From positions 62,001-126,000 of the forward strand of contig CAWFMB010000011.1 of the NCBI GenBank assembly GCA_963816685.1: 64,000 nt of DNA, read 5' to 3'. Positions 18,866 to 27,681 of this stretch are shown here, one piece after another; position 1 is the first letter of the stretch; the number at the start of each line of letters is the position of its first letter. Under the pieces are notes generated by a model. That model was not told the origin of the DNA. It saw only the letters and a program-made list of their open reading frames with translations, and ran no database searches. This DNA comes from CAVYUC01 sp963816685 (GTDB lineage Bacteria; Bacteroidota; Bacteroidia; Bacteroidales; Prolixibacteraceae). The translations under genes and the position numbers were made by a program.

Positions 18866-20041
18866 ATGATTCGTATAATACCAATTATCATTGCCTTAGT
18901 GTTTGTTCTCGGATTATCAAACAATGTTAAAGGTCAGGCAACAACGTCAGGAGCCAATACAATTACCACTGCTGTTCCTTTCCTGTCAATCACCCCCGAT
19001 TCAAGGGCTGGCGGCATGGGAGATGCCGGAGTTGGGACAACTCCCGACCTGAACTCCCAGCACTGGAACCCGGCAAAATATGTTTTTATGGAAAGTGATA
19101 TGGGAATTAGTTTATCTTATTCTCCATGGTTACGCAATTTGGTCGACGATATCAACCTTGCATATTTGGTTGGGTACAAAAAAATTGACGAAATGCAGAC
19201 AGTCAGCAGTTCGCTGCGTTATTTTTCATTGGGTGATATTGTGTTTACAAGTGAATTTAATGAATATATGGGCCAGCAAAGTCCAAATGAGTTTGCCATC
19301 GATTTGGGGTATACCCGGCTGCTTTCCGAAATCTTTTCAGGTTCCGTTGCAGTACGTTACATCCGTTCCGATTTAACCGGTGGTCAGCTGATAAATGGCG
19401 TAGAATCGCATGCAGGAAATACGTATGCAGCCGACGTAGCTTTTTATTTATATAATGAATTCAGGGCAAACAGAAAAGACAATATTATTTCTGCAGGTAT
19501 TAACATTCAGAACATTGGCGCCAAAATTTCCTATACCGATGGTACAGTGAAAGATTTTATCCCAACAATGCTGAAGCTTGGAGCTGCATACACGACAGAA
19601 ATGGATCAATACAATTCCTTTTCTTTTGCAATTGAAGCAAATAAACTGCTTGTTCCTACGCCACCAAAAGATACAATTGGCTTTAATGAAGGGGAAGTAA
19701 TTTTCCCAGGCGGGGTTAATTCCGATAAATCTACAATTGCCGGTATCTTCTCATCTTTTACTGATGCTCCCGGTGGATTTAGTGAAGAGTTGCAGGAAAT
19801 AAATCTTTCTTTAGGTATAGAATACTGGTACAACAAACAATTTGCTTTGCGTGCCGGTTATTTTTACGAACATGAAAATAAAGGGAATCGGAAATTTCTG
19901 ACTGCCGGTGCCGGTCTCCGGTTAAATGTTTTTGCACTCGACTTTTCTTATCTTTTGCCAACCGAGCAAAATCACCCGTTGGCAAATACCTTACGATTCA
20001 CCCTCTCTTTCGATGTTGATGCATTTAGTAATCAACGCTGA
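18866..20041 (+). CDS. porV: Type IX secretion outer-membrane protein PorV
   Basis: A 391-residue outer-membrane beta-barrel of the PorV/LptO family (FadL-like fold). A signal peptide of about 23 residues ends at VKGQA. The mature N-terminus has the family hallmark AVPFLSITPDSRAGGMGDAGVGTTPDLNS with HWNPAKYVF next, and the barrel continues as alternating strands to a C-terminal TLRFTLSFDVDAF. PorV shuttles cargo from the secretion pore to the PorU attachment complex. Its stop codon overlaps the ispF start in TGATG. Confidence 0.93.
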   Translation: MIRIIPIIIALVFVLGLSNNVKGQATTSGANTITTAVPFLSITPDSRAGGMGDAGVGTTPDLNSQHWNPAKYVFMESDMGISLSYSPWLRNLVDDINLAYLVGYKKIDEMQTVSSSLRYFSLGDIVFTSEFNEYMGQQSPNEFAIDLGYTRLLSEIFSGSVAVRYIRSDLTGGQLINGVESHAGNTYAADVAFYLYNEFRANRKDNIISAGINIQNIGAKISYTDGTVKDFIPTMLKLGAAYTTEMDQYNSFSFAIEANKLLVPTPPKDTIGFNEGEVIFPGGVNSDKSTIAGIFSSFTDAPGGFSEELQEINLSLGIEYWYNKQFALRAGYFYEHENKGNRKFLTAGAGLRLNVFALDFSYLLPTEQNHPLANTLRFTLSFDVDAFSNQR

Positions 20042-20520
20042 TGAGTTTAAGAATCGGACAGGGATATGACGTACACCGGCTTGCTGCCGGAGAATCACTT
20101 TGGTTGGGAGGCATTTTAATCCCTCACAGTAAAGGCACAATTGCTCATTCTGACGGTGATGTGCTAATCCACGCCATTTGCGACGCCTTACTTGGAGCTT
20201 TAAAACTTGGTGATATCGGTACTCATTTTCCTGACACTTCAGACAAATATAAAAACATCGACAGCAAAATACTGTTAAAGAAAACATGGAACCTTGTCAG
20301 GGAAAAGGGATACGAACTTGTAAATATTGATGCAACAATATCGGCGCAGCAACCAAAACTGAAACCTCATATTCCGCAAATGGAAGAAACAATGGCCCAA
20401 ATACTGGATGTGAATGTTGATCAGGTTTCGGTAAAAGCCACAACCACTGAAAAACTGGGTTTCGAAGGCCGGGAAGAAGGAATTTCGGCGCTGGCCGTTG
20501 TACTTGTAAAAAAAGCATAA
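20041..20520 (+). CDS. ispF: 2-C-methyl-D-erythritol 2,4-cyclodiphosphate synthase
   Basis: A 159-residue IspF enzyme that cyclises the CDP-methylerythritol phosphate intermediate, releasing CMP, in the MEP isoprenoid pathway. Metal-binding DVH is at residues 10-12; SDGDVLIHAICDALLGAL, GDIGTHFPDTSDKYKN and the C-terminal TTTEKLGFEGREEGI are signature segments. Length is normal. The start overlaps the porV stop by one base, so translation is probably coupled although the functions are unrelated. Confidence 0.95.
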   Translation: MSLRIGQGYDVHRLAAGESLWLGGILIPHSKGTIAHSDGDVLIHAICDALLGALKLGDIGTHFPDTSDKYKNIDSKILLKKTWNLVREKGYELVNIDATISAQQPKLKPHIPQMEETMAQILDVNVDQVSVKATTTEKLGFEGREEGISALAVVLVKKA

Positions 20521-20523
20521 CTC

Positions 20524-20889
20524 ATGGAACACAAAAAAACACTGGTCATCGGAGCCAGCACTAATCCGGCACGTTATTCAAATTTTGCAATCCACAAGTT
20601 ACGTTCTTACGGACACGATGTAATTGCACTGGCAAAACGCCCAGGACAGGTTGCTGATGTTTCCATTCAAACCGAATTTCCAAAAGAAAAAGATATTCAT
20701 ACAGTGACATTATATTTAGGACCAAAAAACCAGCCGGAATATTACGGTCTTATATTAAACTTAAATCCAAAACGGGTAATATTCAATCCGGGCACAGAAA
20801 ATAATGAATTCAGCAATAAATTGGCTGGTGCCGGAATTGAAGCTATTGAAGCCTGCACTTTGGTTATGCTGAATACAGGACAATTTTAA
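20524..20889 (+). CDS. CoA-binding domain protein (CoA_binding_2)
   Basis: A 121-residue single-domain Rossmann-fold protein of the YccU/CoA_binding_2 type. The N-terminal VIGASTNPARYSNFAIHKL resembles the nucleotide/CoA-binding loop GAS.NP.R of acyl-CoA synthetase alpha domains, and NPKRVIFNPGTENNEF and EACTLVML are conserved in the family. It starts 4 bases after ispF and is followed after 10 bases by a thioredoxin-like gene, so all three are likely in one transcript. The physiological role of this family is not settled. Confidence 0.85.
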   Translation: MEHKKTLVIGASTNPARYSNFAIHKLRSYGHDVIALAKRPGQVADVSIQTEFPKEKDIHTVTLYLGPKNQPEYYGLILNLNPKRVIFNPGTENNEFSNKLAGAGIEAIEACTLVMLNTGQF

Positions 20890-20899
20890 GCTTTGCTGA

Positions 20900-21235
20900 A
20901 TGTTTACTGAAATAGTTTCATTTGAACATTTCCTTAAAATAAAAAAAGAAGAACCAGCTGTGCTTGCCTATTTTTCTACTGATACATGCAATGTGTGTAA
21001 AGTCCTTAAACCTAAAGTAGCCCAACTTATCCAATCCCGGTTTCCGAAAATTAAACCGGTATATGTAAAATCGGATGAATTACCTGAAGTTGCTGCACAA
21101 CACCAGGTTTTTACTGCACCAACCATTCTTGTATACTTCGAAGGTCGTGAACATATCCGCAAAAGCCGTAACATCGGCATTGACGAACTCCACAATGAAA
21201 TTTTGCGTCCGTATTCCTTAATCTTTGCAAAATAA
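20900..21235 (+). CDS. Thioredoxin-like protein
   Basis: A 111-residue thioredoxin-fold protein without a signal peptide. The active site reads STDTCNVCKVLKP (CxxC with Asn-Val between the cysteines) in place of WCGPC, and the cis-Pro loop is in FTAPTILVYFEG. It should be a cytoplasmic thiol-disulfide oxidoreductase or a redox sensor with altered potential. It ends the ispF operon. Confidence 0.8.
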   Translation: MFTEIVSFEHFLKIKKEEPAVLAYFSTDTCNVCKVLKPKVAQLIQSRFPKIKPVYVKSDELPEVAAQHQVFTAPTILVYFEGREHIRKSRNIGIDELHNEILRPYSLIFAK

Positions 21236-21341
21236 TTTATTTCTTTTTATCACAGGATTTTATTTATACGAAAAAGAATGAGATACAGCGATAAAATAGG
21301 GCCACTCCCCGAATTTTAAACAGTTTCTGCGTTTAGTTTTA

Positions 21342-21349
21342 TAAATTTG
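21342..21349 (+). promoter_or_regulatory. Probable -7 element for the lemA operon (TAAATTTG)
   Basis: TAAATTTG fits TAnnTTTG, 75 bases upstream of the lemA ATG. Confidence 0.45.
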
Positions 21350-21423
21350 TCTCAATCCAACAATAAAGAAGAATTAGGCTTAACCTGCTTGTCAGGTATA
21401 AAACACAATTAAAAATTAATAAA

Positions 21424-22002
21424 ATGAAACGAATCACATGGATTTTATTTCTTGCAGTGTCCGGAATGTTTCTCTCGAGCTGTGGTTACAATAAAATGGT
21501 TGACATGGAAGAACAGGTGACATCTCAATGGTCGCAGGTTGAAAATGTTTACCAGCGCCGTGCCGATCTTATTCCAAACCTTGTAAATACTGTAAAAGGT
21601 TATGCTGATTTCGAACAGGAAACGCTTACAAATGTAATAGAAGCACGCTCCAAGGCCACTGCGGTGAATGTAAATCCGGAGAATTTAAGTGAACAATCAC
21701 TTGAGCAATTCAATCAGGCGCAACAAGGTTTATCTTCTGCTTTAAGCCGGCTAATGGTAGTGGTAGAAAGATATCCCGACTTAAAAGCTAACCAGAATTT
21801 CCTTGATCTTCAGGCCCAGCTTGAAGGAACAGAAAATCGTATCGCTGTTGAAAGGCGAAAATTTAATGAAAGTACTCAGGTCTACAATGCCTATATCCGC
21901 AAATTTCCACAGGTAATTTATTCCGGCTGGTTTGGATTTGATAAAAAAGCCTATTTTGAAGCACAACAAGGGGCGGAACAGGTTCCCGAAGTCCAATTTT
22001 AG
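21424..22002 (+). CDS. lemA: LemA family lipoprotein
   Basis: A 192-residue LemA-family protein with a lipoprotein signal (SSC, Cys20). The mature part is a helical bundle with the family signature VTSQWSQVENVYQRRADLIPNLVNTVKGYADFEQETL (residues about 32-68) and LQAQLEGTENRIAVERRKFNE near 135. LemA proteins are almost always beside TPM-domain genes, as here, and are linked to envelope maintenance, but their biochemical role is not established. First gene of a three-gene operon. Confidence 0.92.
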   Translation: MKRITWILFLAVSGMFLSSCGYNKMVDMEEQVTSQWSQVENVYQRRADLIPNLVNTVKGYADFEQETLTNVIEARSKATAVNVNPENLSEQSLEQFNQAQQGLSSALSRLMVVVERYPDLKANQNFLDLQAQLEGTENRIAVERRKFNESTQVYNAYIRKFPQVIYSGWFGFDKKAYFEAQQGAEQVPEVQF

Positions 22003-22014
22003 AAAAAGTTAATC

Positions 22015-22458
22015 ATGGCCATAAGATCATATTTTACTGAAGAAAACAAATTGGAAATCACCAATGCAATCCGTGTTGCCGAAACAAATACTTCCGGAGA
22101 AATACGGGTGCATATCGAAAAACACTGCAGAGAAAATGTACTGGACAGGGCTGCTTATATTTTTGAAAAACTTGAAATGCACAAAACCAAATTACGGAAC
22201 GGCGTTTTGTTTTATGTCGCCCTTGAAGACCAGAAATTTGCTATTCTGGGCGATGCAGGAATAAATCAGAAAGTACCGGATAATTTCTGGGACGAAATAA
22301 AAGAACTTGTAATCGGGAAATTTAAGGAAAAAATGTACACCAGCGGCCTTTCCGAAGGCATTCTAAAAGCAGGCGAACAGCTAAAAATTCATTTCCCGTA
22401 CAAAAAAGATGATGTTAATGAACTTTCAGACGATATTTCGTTTGGAGAAAAAGATTAA
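22015..22458 (+). CDS. TPM-domain protein, cytoplasmic form
   Basis: A 147-residue TPM domain (formerly DUF477) without a signal peptide. Typical features are FTEENKLEITNAIRVAETNTSGEIRVHIE at the start, RNGVLFYVALEDQKFAILGDAGINQKVP in the middle and a C-terminal helix. TPM domains occur in photosystem-repair and membrane-stress proteins and may bind divalent metals. It sits between lemA and the secreted TPM gene with gaps of 12 and 2 bases. Confidence 0.88.
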   Translation: MAIRSYFTEENKLEITNAIRVAETNTSGEIRVHIEKHCRENVLDRAAYIFEKLEMHKTKLRNGVLFYVALEDQKFAILGDAGINQKVPDNFWDEIKELVIGKFKEKMYTSGLSEGILKAGEQLKIHFPYKKDDVNELSDDISFGEKD

Positions 22459-22460
22459 AA

Positions 22461-23243
22461 ATGAAACGAATTATTTTAATAGTCCTTACAGTCATTTGCA
22501 GCTTACCGGTTTTACATGCAGAAATTCCTGAAAGGCCAAATCCACCCCGTCTGGTTAATGATTTTGCCGGCATTCTGGATCGCAATGATTACCGGAAACT
22601 TGAAGCAAACCTCGAGCAGTTTGCCCGTGAAACTTCAACCCAGATTGTTGTTGTCACAGTTAAGGATTTGGAGGGGAACGACCCGGGTGATTATGCATTC
22701 CGGCTTGGTGAAAAATGGGGTGTTGGCCAGCAGGGTGACAATAATGGCCTTGTAGTTCTGGTAAAACCAAAAACAGATGACGAAAACGGACAGGTTTTCA
22801 TTGCCACCGGCTACGGATTGGAGGGTGTTTTACCCGATGCAGTGGTAAACAGAACAATAGTTGAGAACGAAATGATTCCGTACTTCAAACAAAACGACTA
22901 CTATAAAGGTTTGGCAAGCGGAATAAATGTAATCATGGATATTACCCGGGGAGAGTATACTGCAGAATATTACCAGCAAAATTACGAAGAGAAAAAAGGC
23001 GGTATAATTCCAATTGCTGTATTTTTTATCCTGATTTTCGTAGTACTTCCAATTTTAAGGGGACGAAGCAGACGGTTTTATTCTCCCGGCCGGAGCCTGC
23101 CATTCTGGTTGGCTTTGGGAATGATGTCAGGCAGCCGATCTCACCATGGAGGGTCGTTCAGTAACTTCTCGTCTGGTGGTGGCGGATTTGGAGGTTTTGG
23201 TGGAGGAAGCTTTGGAGGAGGTGGCGCCGGTGGAAGCTGGTAA
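22461..23243 (+). CDS. Secreted TPM-domain protein with Gly-rich tail (YgcG-like)
   Basis: A 260-residue protein with a signal peptide (cleavage after VLHA), a TPM domain at about 30-170 (PPRLVNDFAGILDRNDYRKLEANLEQFARETSTQIVVVTV), a transmembrane helix near 185-200 (IIPIAVFFILIFVVLPIL) and a Ser/Gly-rich tail ending GGGGFGGFGGGSFGGGGAGG. This layout is that of YgcG-like proteins, exported TPM domains anchored in the membrane with a flexible cytoplasmic tail. Third gene of the lemA operon. The molecular role of the family is unclear. Confidence 0.9.
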   Translation: MKRIILIVLTVICSLPVLHAEIPERPNPPRLVNDFAGILDRNDYRKLEANLEQFARETSTQIVVVTVKDLEGNDPGDYAFRLGEKWGVGQQGDNNGLVVLVKPKTDDENGQVFIATGYGLEGVLPDAVVNRTIVENEMIPYFKQNDYYKGLASGINVIMDITRGEYTAEYYQQNYEEKKGGIIPIAVFFILIFVVLPILRGRSRRFYSPGRSLPFWLALGMMSGSRSHHGGSFSNFSSGGGGFGGFGGGSFGGGGAGGSW

Positions 23244-23256
23244 AATCAGTCCTTAT

Positions 23257-24132
23257 TTAAAAATTGTAACTTAAACCAACCCCCAGTAATTGTTTAAACT
23301 GAATACGTCTGCCTGTATTTCCTTGGTCATCAAGTGGCACCAAAACATCGTGATCATAAATCAATGTTGTCAGTAAATTAGCCGATAAATAATCATTGAT
23401 TTTCATGTTTAAAATCACATCCCAGTTGACATCGATATTCTGAGGATTATCCAGATAATTCGAAAACAATGTTAATGCAGTTGATAAATCTACGTTTGTT
23501 ACGACTGTAGTTTTTACTTCTGTTTTTAAGGTAGCTCCAAGTTCCGCCCGGATAGTTTCTCCCGGATCGACACCAAATGCTCCCTGATTCGACAGTTCTT
23601 CGTCGGTTACAAAAGTAAACTTACCGGAAACCGGAGAAACAAATAATGAAAATGCTTTTGAAGGTTTATAATCGATTCCGGCTGCAACAGTCAGATATGC
23701 CGGAGCAAACCAGGTTGAAATTACATCTGTTGTATTGGGATAATTATACCCGTTTGCAAATTGGGTATTAAAGTTAACAAATGAAGAATACAGCAGATGC
23801 TCGTTATTTTTGCTTTGAATACCCACTTTCGAATTAATCTCAAATTTATCTTCAGTCTTCATAGTTTCCTTTTCACCCTCTTTTAAAAGTCCGTAACCCG
23901 ATTTTAATGTATTTTCCCAGCTAATCCTATCCTTTTGATAATTTGCACTCATATTAAAAATGCCCACACCTGAAACTGAATTTCGTCCACCGGCAACCCA
24001 GTTTGAAAAAGAAACCTGGCTAAAATTGATTGATGCCTGACCGGAGATAGTCCAGGATGTATCCTGAACCTGTTGTGCTATTAAATTGCTGCAAAAAATT
24101 GCGAATAGAATAATCAGGCTTAACTTTTTCAT
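23257..24132 (-). CDS. DUF3078 outer-membrane-type beta-barrel protein
   Basis: A 291-residue protein with a signal peptide ending at LIAQ, followed by alternating beta strands typical of a small outer-membrane barrel. SWTISGQASINFSQVSFSNWVAGGRNSVSGVG is the DUF3078 hallmark, with repeated W-x-N/S-x-L strands such as ISWENTLKSGYGLL. The protein ends in an aromatic residue (LGVGLSYNF), as barrel substrates of BamA do. No function is known for the family. It is convergent with the TPM operon and separated from the zinc-ribbon gene upstream by a strong terminator. Confidence 0.85.
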   Translation of the reverse strand: MKKLSLIILFAIFCSNLIAQQVQDTSWTISGQASINFSQVSFSNWVAGGRNSVSGVGIFNMSANYQKDRISWENTLKSGYGLLKEGEKETMKTEDKFEINSKVGIQSKNNEHLLYSSFVNFNTQFANGYNYPNTTDVISTWFAPAYLTVAAGIDYKPSKAFSLFVSPVSGKFTFVTDEELSNQGAFGVDPGETIRAELGATLKTEVKTTVVTNVDLSTALTLFSNYLDNPQNIDVNWDVILNMKINDYLSANLLTTLIYDHDVLVPLDDQGNTGRRIQFKQLLGVGLSYNF

Positions 24133-24163
24133 TTCGTTTAATTTTAGATTTTTTTAATGAAAC

Positions 24164-24196
24164 AAAAAAGCACCACAATTGTTGCGGTGCTTTTTT
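24164..24196. terminator. Bidirectional intrinsic terminator
   Basis: Six A, stem GCACC (24170-24174), loop, GGTGC (24186-24190), six T. An inner CAA/TTG pairing extends the helix. It ends the minus-strand operon whose last stop is at 24215. Confidence 0.8.
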
Positions 24197-24214
24197 GTTT
24201 AAAGTTTCGTTATT

Positions 24215-25006
24215 TTATTCTGCTTCTACAGCATTTATATCTTTGTCAACCAAAATTCGTCCACAATATTCACAAACGATAATTTTTTTATGATTTGCTA
24301 TGTCCATTTGCCGCTGTGGTGGAATTTTATTAAAACAACCACCACATGCATCACGCTGAATGGTAACAACAGCCATACCATTGCGTGCATTCTTCCTGAT
24401 GCGTTTGAACGCTGTCAGCAAACGGGGTTCAATAAATGTTTCTATCTTTTCTGATTTCGATTTCAGTTTTTCTTCTTCAATTCTGGTCTCCTGAGTTATT
24501 TCTTCCAGTTCGTTATTTTTTCTTTCCAGATCATCTTCGCGCTCTTTTAACTGCTCTCCCGAAGATTTGATGAGCTCTTCTTTTTCATTCATTTCGGAGG
24601 TAAATTCCTTTATCCTTTTTTCTGAAAGCTGAATTTCAAGGTTCTGGAATTCAATCTCTTTTGAAAGCGAATCAAATTCGCGGTTATTACGGACATTATT
24701 TTGCTGTTCGGTATATTTGGCAATTAATGCCTGCGAATCTTTGATTGCAATTTTCTTATTGTTGATTGCAGTATCAAGGTTCCTGATTTCATCGCTCAGA
24801 TTTTCAAGCCTTGTTTTTAAACCGGTAATTTCATCTTCCAAATCCTGAACTTCAAGGGGAAGTTCTCCGCGAAGTGTTTTAATTTTATCGATTTCAGAAA
24901 CCACACTTTGCAGTTCATATAACGCACGTAATTTTTCCTCAATGGAAATTTCTTTTTCTTCTTGTCTTGGATATGATGTATTCATTTCTCTTATTTTTAT
25001 ATTCAA
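24215..25006 (-). CDS. Coiled-coil zinc-ribbon protein (CdsZ/DUF164 type)
   Basis: A 263-residue protein made of a long antiparallel coiled coil (about residues 20-195, rich in Glu/Lys heptads) followed by a C4 zinc ribbon with Cys pairs DACGGC and CEYCGR. This matches the C4-type zinc ribbon family (CdsZ), conserved beside Nif3-like genes in many bacteria. The ATG at 25006 is used, although a second ATG seven codons later is also possible. It lies 11 bases after the Nif3 gene and is last in a four-gene operon. Confidence 0.85.
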   Translation of the reverse strand: MNIKIREMNTSYPRQEEKEISIEEKLRALYELQSVVSEIDKIKTLRGELPLEVQDLEDEITGLKTRLENLSDEIRNLDTAINNKKIAIKDSQALIAKYTEQQNNVRNNREFDSLSKEIEFQNLEIQLSEKRIKEFTSEMNEKEELIKSSGEQLKEREDDLERKNNELEEITQETRIEEEKLKSKSEKIETFIEPRLLTAFKRIRKNARNGMAVVTIQRDACGGCFNKIPPQRQMDIANHKKIIVCEYCGRILVDKDINAVEAE

Positions 25007-25017
25007 ATTTTAAAAAT

Positions 25018-26124
25018 TCAGAAGTAGTAAACCGGATTTGTATTTACCTCTGAAAAATGGACTGCAAATTTAGGGAAATTTTTGATAAGTAACTCATAAA
25101 AAAGTTCTTTAGTAAACTGTTCACTTTCAAAATGTCCAACATCGGCAATAACAATTTTGTTTTCTGCATCAAAAAACTGGTGGTACTTAAAATCGCCCGA
25201 AACAATAACATCGGCGCCACCGGAAATTGCCTTGTTGAGCAAAAAAGAACCAGCCCCGCCACAAACTGCCACCTTATTTACTGGAGACCCTTTCAATGCT
25301 GTGTGTTTAATGCAGCCGGCATTAAAAATTTCTTTGAGAAGTGCAAGGAATTTTTTTTCTGAAAGTGGCTCAGCAAGGTTGCCAATCATTCCCATACCTG
25401 CTTGTTCAAACAGATTCTCCAACGGATAAATATCGTAGGCCACTTCTTCGTATGGATGAGATTTCAACAAAGCAGCTATAATTTCCCCTTGTAAATATCC
25501 TGGAAAAATTGTTTCAAATCGAATTTCCTTTTCGTAATGTACATTATTCCTTTCACCAACAAATGGATGAGTACTCTCATCTCCTCTGAAACTCCCCTCC
25601 CCTTCAAGATTGTAACCGCAGTAATCATAGTTTCCAATGTGCCCGGCTCCTGCATTAAAAACTGCCTCCCTTACTTCTTCTGCATTTTCGGAAGGAATAA
25701 AAGTGACCAGCTTTTTTAGCTGCCCGGCAGATGGTTGAAGGATTTTACAATTTAGCAGTCCCAGTTTTTCACAGATTTTCGAATTCACACCGCCGGTAAC
25801 ACTATCGAGGTTGGTATGAGCCGCATAAACTGCGATATCATTTTTAATTGCTTTTATTAATGTCCGTTCCACGTAAGTTTTTCCTGTTATTTTCTTTAAT
25901 CCGGAAAAAACAAATGGATGGTGGGCAACAATTAATCCGGTACCCTTTTTAATGGCTTCATTAATCACTTCTTCTGTTACATCGATGGTTACCAATGCAG
26001 CAGAAATTTCAGCATCCGGGTTACCCACTATTAGCCCGGCATTATCATACGATTCCTGCAGGCTAAGCGGAGCAACCGATTCCAAAAAACTTGCTATCGT
26101 CTTAACTTTAATCAAATTAGTCAT
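25018..26124 (-). CDS. Nif3-like dinuclear metal-binding protein (DUF34)
   Basis: A 368-residue protein of the NIF3/DUF34 family (YqfO-like, with an inserted middle domain). Metal-site motifs are IVAHHPFVFSGLKKI and AVYAAHTNLDSVTGGVN in the N-terminal half, and VIVSGDFKYHQFFDAE with ADVGHFESEQF at the end. The insert (about 130-240) contains the PII-like GAGHIGNYDYCGY segment. Family members form hexameric rings with two metal ions per subunit; a GTP cyclohydrolase label is often transferred without proof, so the role is left open. Confidence 0.9.
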   Translation of the reverse strand: MTNLIKVKTIASFLESVAPLSLQESYDNAGLIVGNPDAEISAALVTIDVTEEVINEAIKKGTGLIVAHHPFVFSGLKKITGKTYVERTLIKAIKNDIAVYAAHTNLDSVTGGVNSKICEKLGLLNCKILQPSAGQLKKLVTFIPSENAEEVREAVFNAGAGHIGNYDYCGYNLEGEGSFRGDESTHPFVGERNNVHYEKEIRFETIFPGYLQGEIIAALLKSHPYEEVAYDIYPLENLFEQAGMGMIGNLAEPLSEKKFLALLKEIFNAGCIKHTALKGSPVNKVAVCGGAGSFLLNKAISGGADVIVSGDFKYHQFFDAENKIVIADVGHFESEQFTKELFYELLIKNFPKFAVHFSEVNTNPVYYF

Positions 26125-26148
26125 ACTATTTTAGGTTCTTCAACAAGT

Positions 26149-26508
26149 TTAAAGAGAATTGGATTCCTTCTCACCCATTTCATCCCTGATTTCTGTTAAT
26201 TCCTTCTTTATATCCTGCAGCCGTTTTACCACTTCAAAATTATTAACCGTTTCATCGCGGTTCTCTTTCAATTTTTGTTGTGCCCCTTTAATTGTCAGTC
26301 CCCTTTCTTTCACCAGGTAATGAATCAGTTTAACCTGTTCAATATCCTCTTTCGAAAAAAGCCGGTTACCTTTTTTATTTTTCTGAGGCTTTAATTCATC
26401 GAAATTATTTTCCCAATACCGAATCTGCGAAGTTGTGATACCCAAAATCTCAGCTACTTCGCCAATGGTAAAAATTACCTTTTCTATTTTTGGATTTTTA
26501 TACGGCAC
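26149..26508 (-). CDS. MerR-family transcriptional regulator
   Basis: A 119-residue MerR-type regulator. FTIGEVAEILGITTSQIRYWENNFDELKPQKNKKGNRLFSKEDIEQVKLI (about 13-63) is the winged-helix DNA-binding domain, and a coiled-coil dimerisation helix follows (VVKRLQDIKKELTEIRDEM). There is no C-terminal ligand domain and there are no metal-binding cysteines, so a signal cannot be inferred. It starts 6 bases after the M23 peptidase gene, in the same operon. Confidence 0.9.
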   Translation of the reverse strand: MPYKNPKIEKVIFTIGEVAEILGITTSQIRYWENNFDELKPQKNKKGNRLFSKEDIEQVKLIHYLVKERGLTIKGAQQKLKENRDETVNNFEVVKRLQDIKKELTEIRDEMGEKESNSL

Positions 26509-26514
26509 AAAATG

Positions 26515-27495
26515 TTAGTCGAGTGTTTGACCAATATTTGATGAAATGGCAATCATTTTTTCATATTCCTGCGGGGTTAAATCCTTGTAATAATAGAAAT
26601 GCGGATTTACAGCACTTCCGTTCTTATGTACTTCGTAGTGCAGGTGCGGAGCAGTAGAACCCCCTGTGTTTCCAACATAACCAATGATATCGCCACGCTT
26701 TACATTTTGGCCTCTTTTTACATTGAATGAGTTAAGGTGTGCATAAAGGGTTTCGTATCCAAACCCATGATTAATGGTAACCACCAATCCAAAACCAACG
26801 CGACTGCGTTTTGAACCTTCAACATCAGTAACTTCGCCATCGCCGGTGGCATAAACCGGAGTCCCTACAGGTGAGGTAAAATCCATTCCATAATGCATTT
26901 TCCGCACTTTATATATCGGATGAATCCTGTATCCCCAGCCACTGGCAGTACGTTTCAGATTTTTATTGGCCACAGGTTGAATTGCCGGAATCGAAGCAAG
27001 CATCTTTTCTTTATTCAGGGCCATTTCCAATACCTTATCATAGCTTTTCGACTGTATATACGCTTCCTTTGCTATGACATCCAGCTTTTTGGCAGTTTCA
27101 ATAACAAGTTCTGAATTATCCAGCTGCTCCAGTTCCGAGTATTTATTGGTACCTCCAAATCCGGCTTTCCTTATGGAAGATGGTATCGGTTCAGCCTCAA
27201 ATATTACCCTGTAAATATTATCATCACGCTGTTGAAGTTCGGTAAGCACACCTTCAATCCGGCTCAAATCTTTCGACATTAACTCAAATTGTGTTACCAG
27301 CTGCTCATTCTCCAGTTTAAGGGCTTTTGCTTTTGGCGTTTCATAATAATTGAGAAAAACGATAACAATTATAATAGCAAGAGCAAGACTGCTGGAAAGA
27401 TATGCAAGTACTTTAAAAATTTGTTCTTTCAATGAAATCCCAATCCTTTCATAACTAAGTGTGGCAGGATTGAATTTATATTTTCTTTTCGCCAT
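26515..27495 (-). CDS. M23-family peptidoglycan metallopeptidase, membrane-anchored
   Basis: A 326-residue protein. The ATG at 27495 (MAKRKYKFNPATLSYERI) is chosen over one 11 codons upstream because it begins the conserved N-terminus of this Bacteroidota subfamily. A transmembrane helix at about 35-55 is followed by a coiled coil and then the M23 domain: HYGMDFTSPVGTPVYATGDGEV supplies the first His and Asp, and HLHYEVH near the end supplies the HxH motif. It should cleave peptide cross-links in the periplasm. First gene of an operon with merR, the Nif3 gene and the zinc-ribbon gene. Confidence 0.92.
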   Translation of the reverse strand: MAKRKYKFNPATLSYERIGISLKEQIFKVLAYLSSSLALAIIIVIVFLNYYETPKAKALKLENEQLVTQFELMSKDLSRIEGVLTELQQRDDNIYRVIFEAEPIPSSIRKAGFGGTNKYSELEQLDNSELVIETAKKLDVIAKEAYIQSKSYDKVLEMALNKEKMLASIPAIQPVANKNLKRTASGWGYRIHPIYKVRKMHYGMDFTSPVGTPVYATGDGEVTDVEGSKRSRVGFGLVVTINHGFGYETLYAHLNSFNVKRGQNVKRGDIIGYVGNTGGSTAPHLHYEVHKNGSAVNPHFYYYKDLTPQEYEKMIAISSNIGQTLD

Positions 27496-27544
27496 ATGCA
27501 GGCTGTTTTTTATTTTCGTTTCAAACAAAATTAATTAAAACCTC

Positions 27545-27552
27545 TAACTTTG
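27545..27552 (+). promoter_or_regulatory. Probable -7 element for alaS (TAACTTTG)
   Basis: TAACTTTG, followed by C, fits TAnnTTTG and lies about 130 bases upstream of the alaS ATG. Confidence 0.4.
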
Positions 27553-27681
27553 CAACGGTTTTAAAAAACCTGGAAATATTTTCCATTGTACAAAACTAAG
27601 GAAATAACTTTCAGATAACGAATTTGTTAGGTATGCTTTAAAATTTTTTAACAAAATTTGGCTAATAAACAGCAGTTTAGA

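Noticed and set aside
22985..23243. Gly-rich tail of the secreted TPM protein considered as a repeat expansion or RNA-binding domain
   Set aside because: Such tails are normal in YgcG-like TPM proteins.
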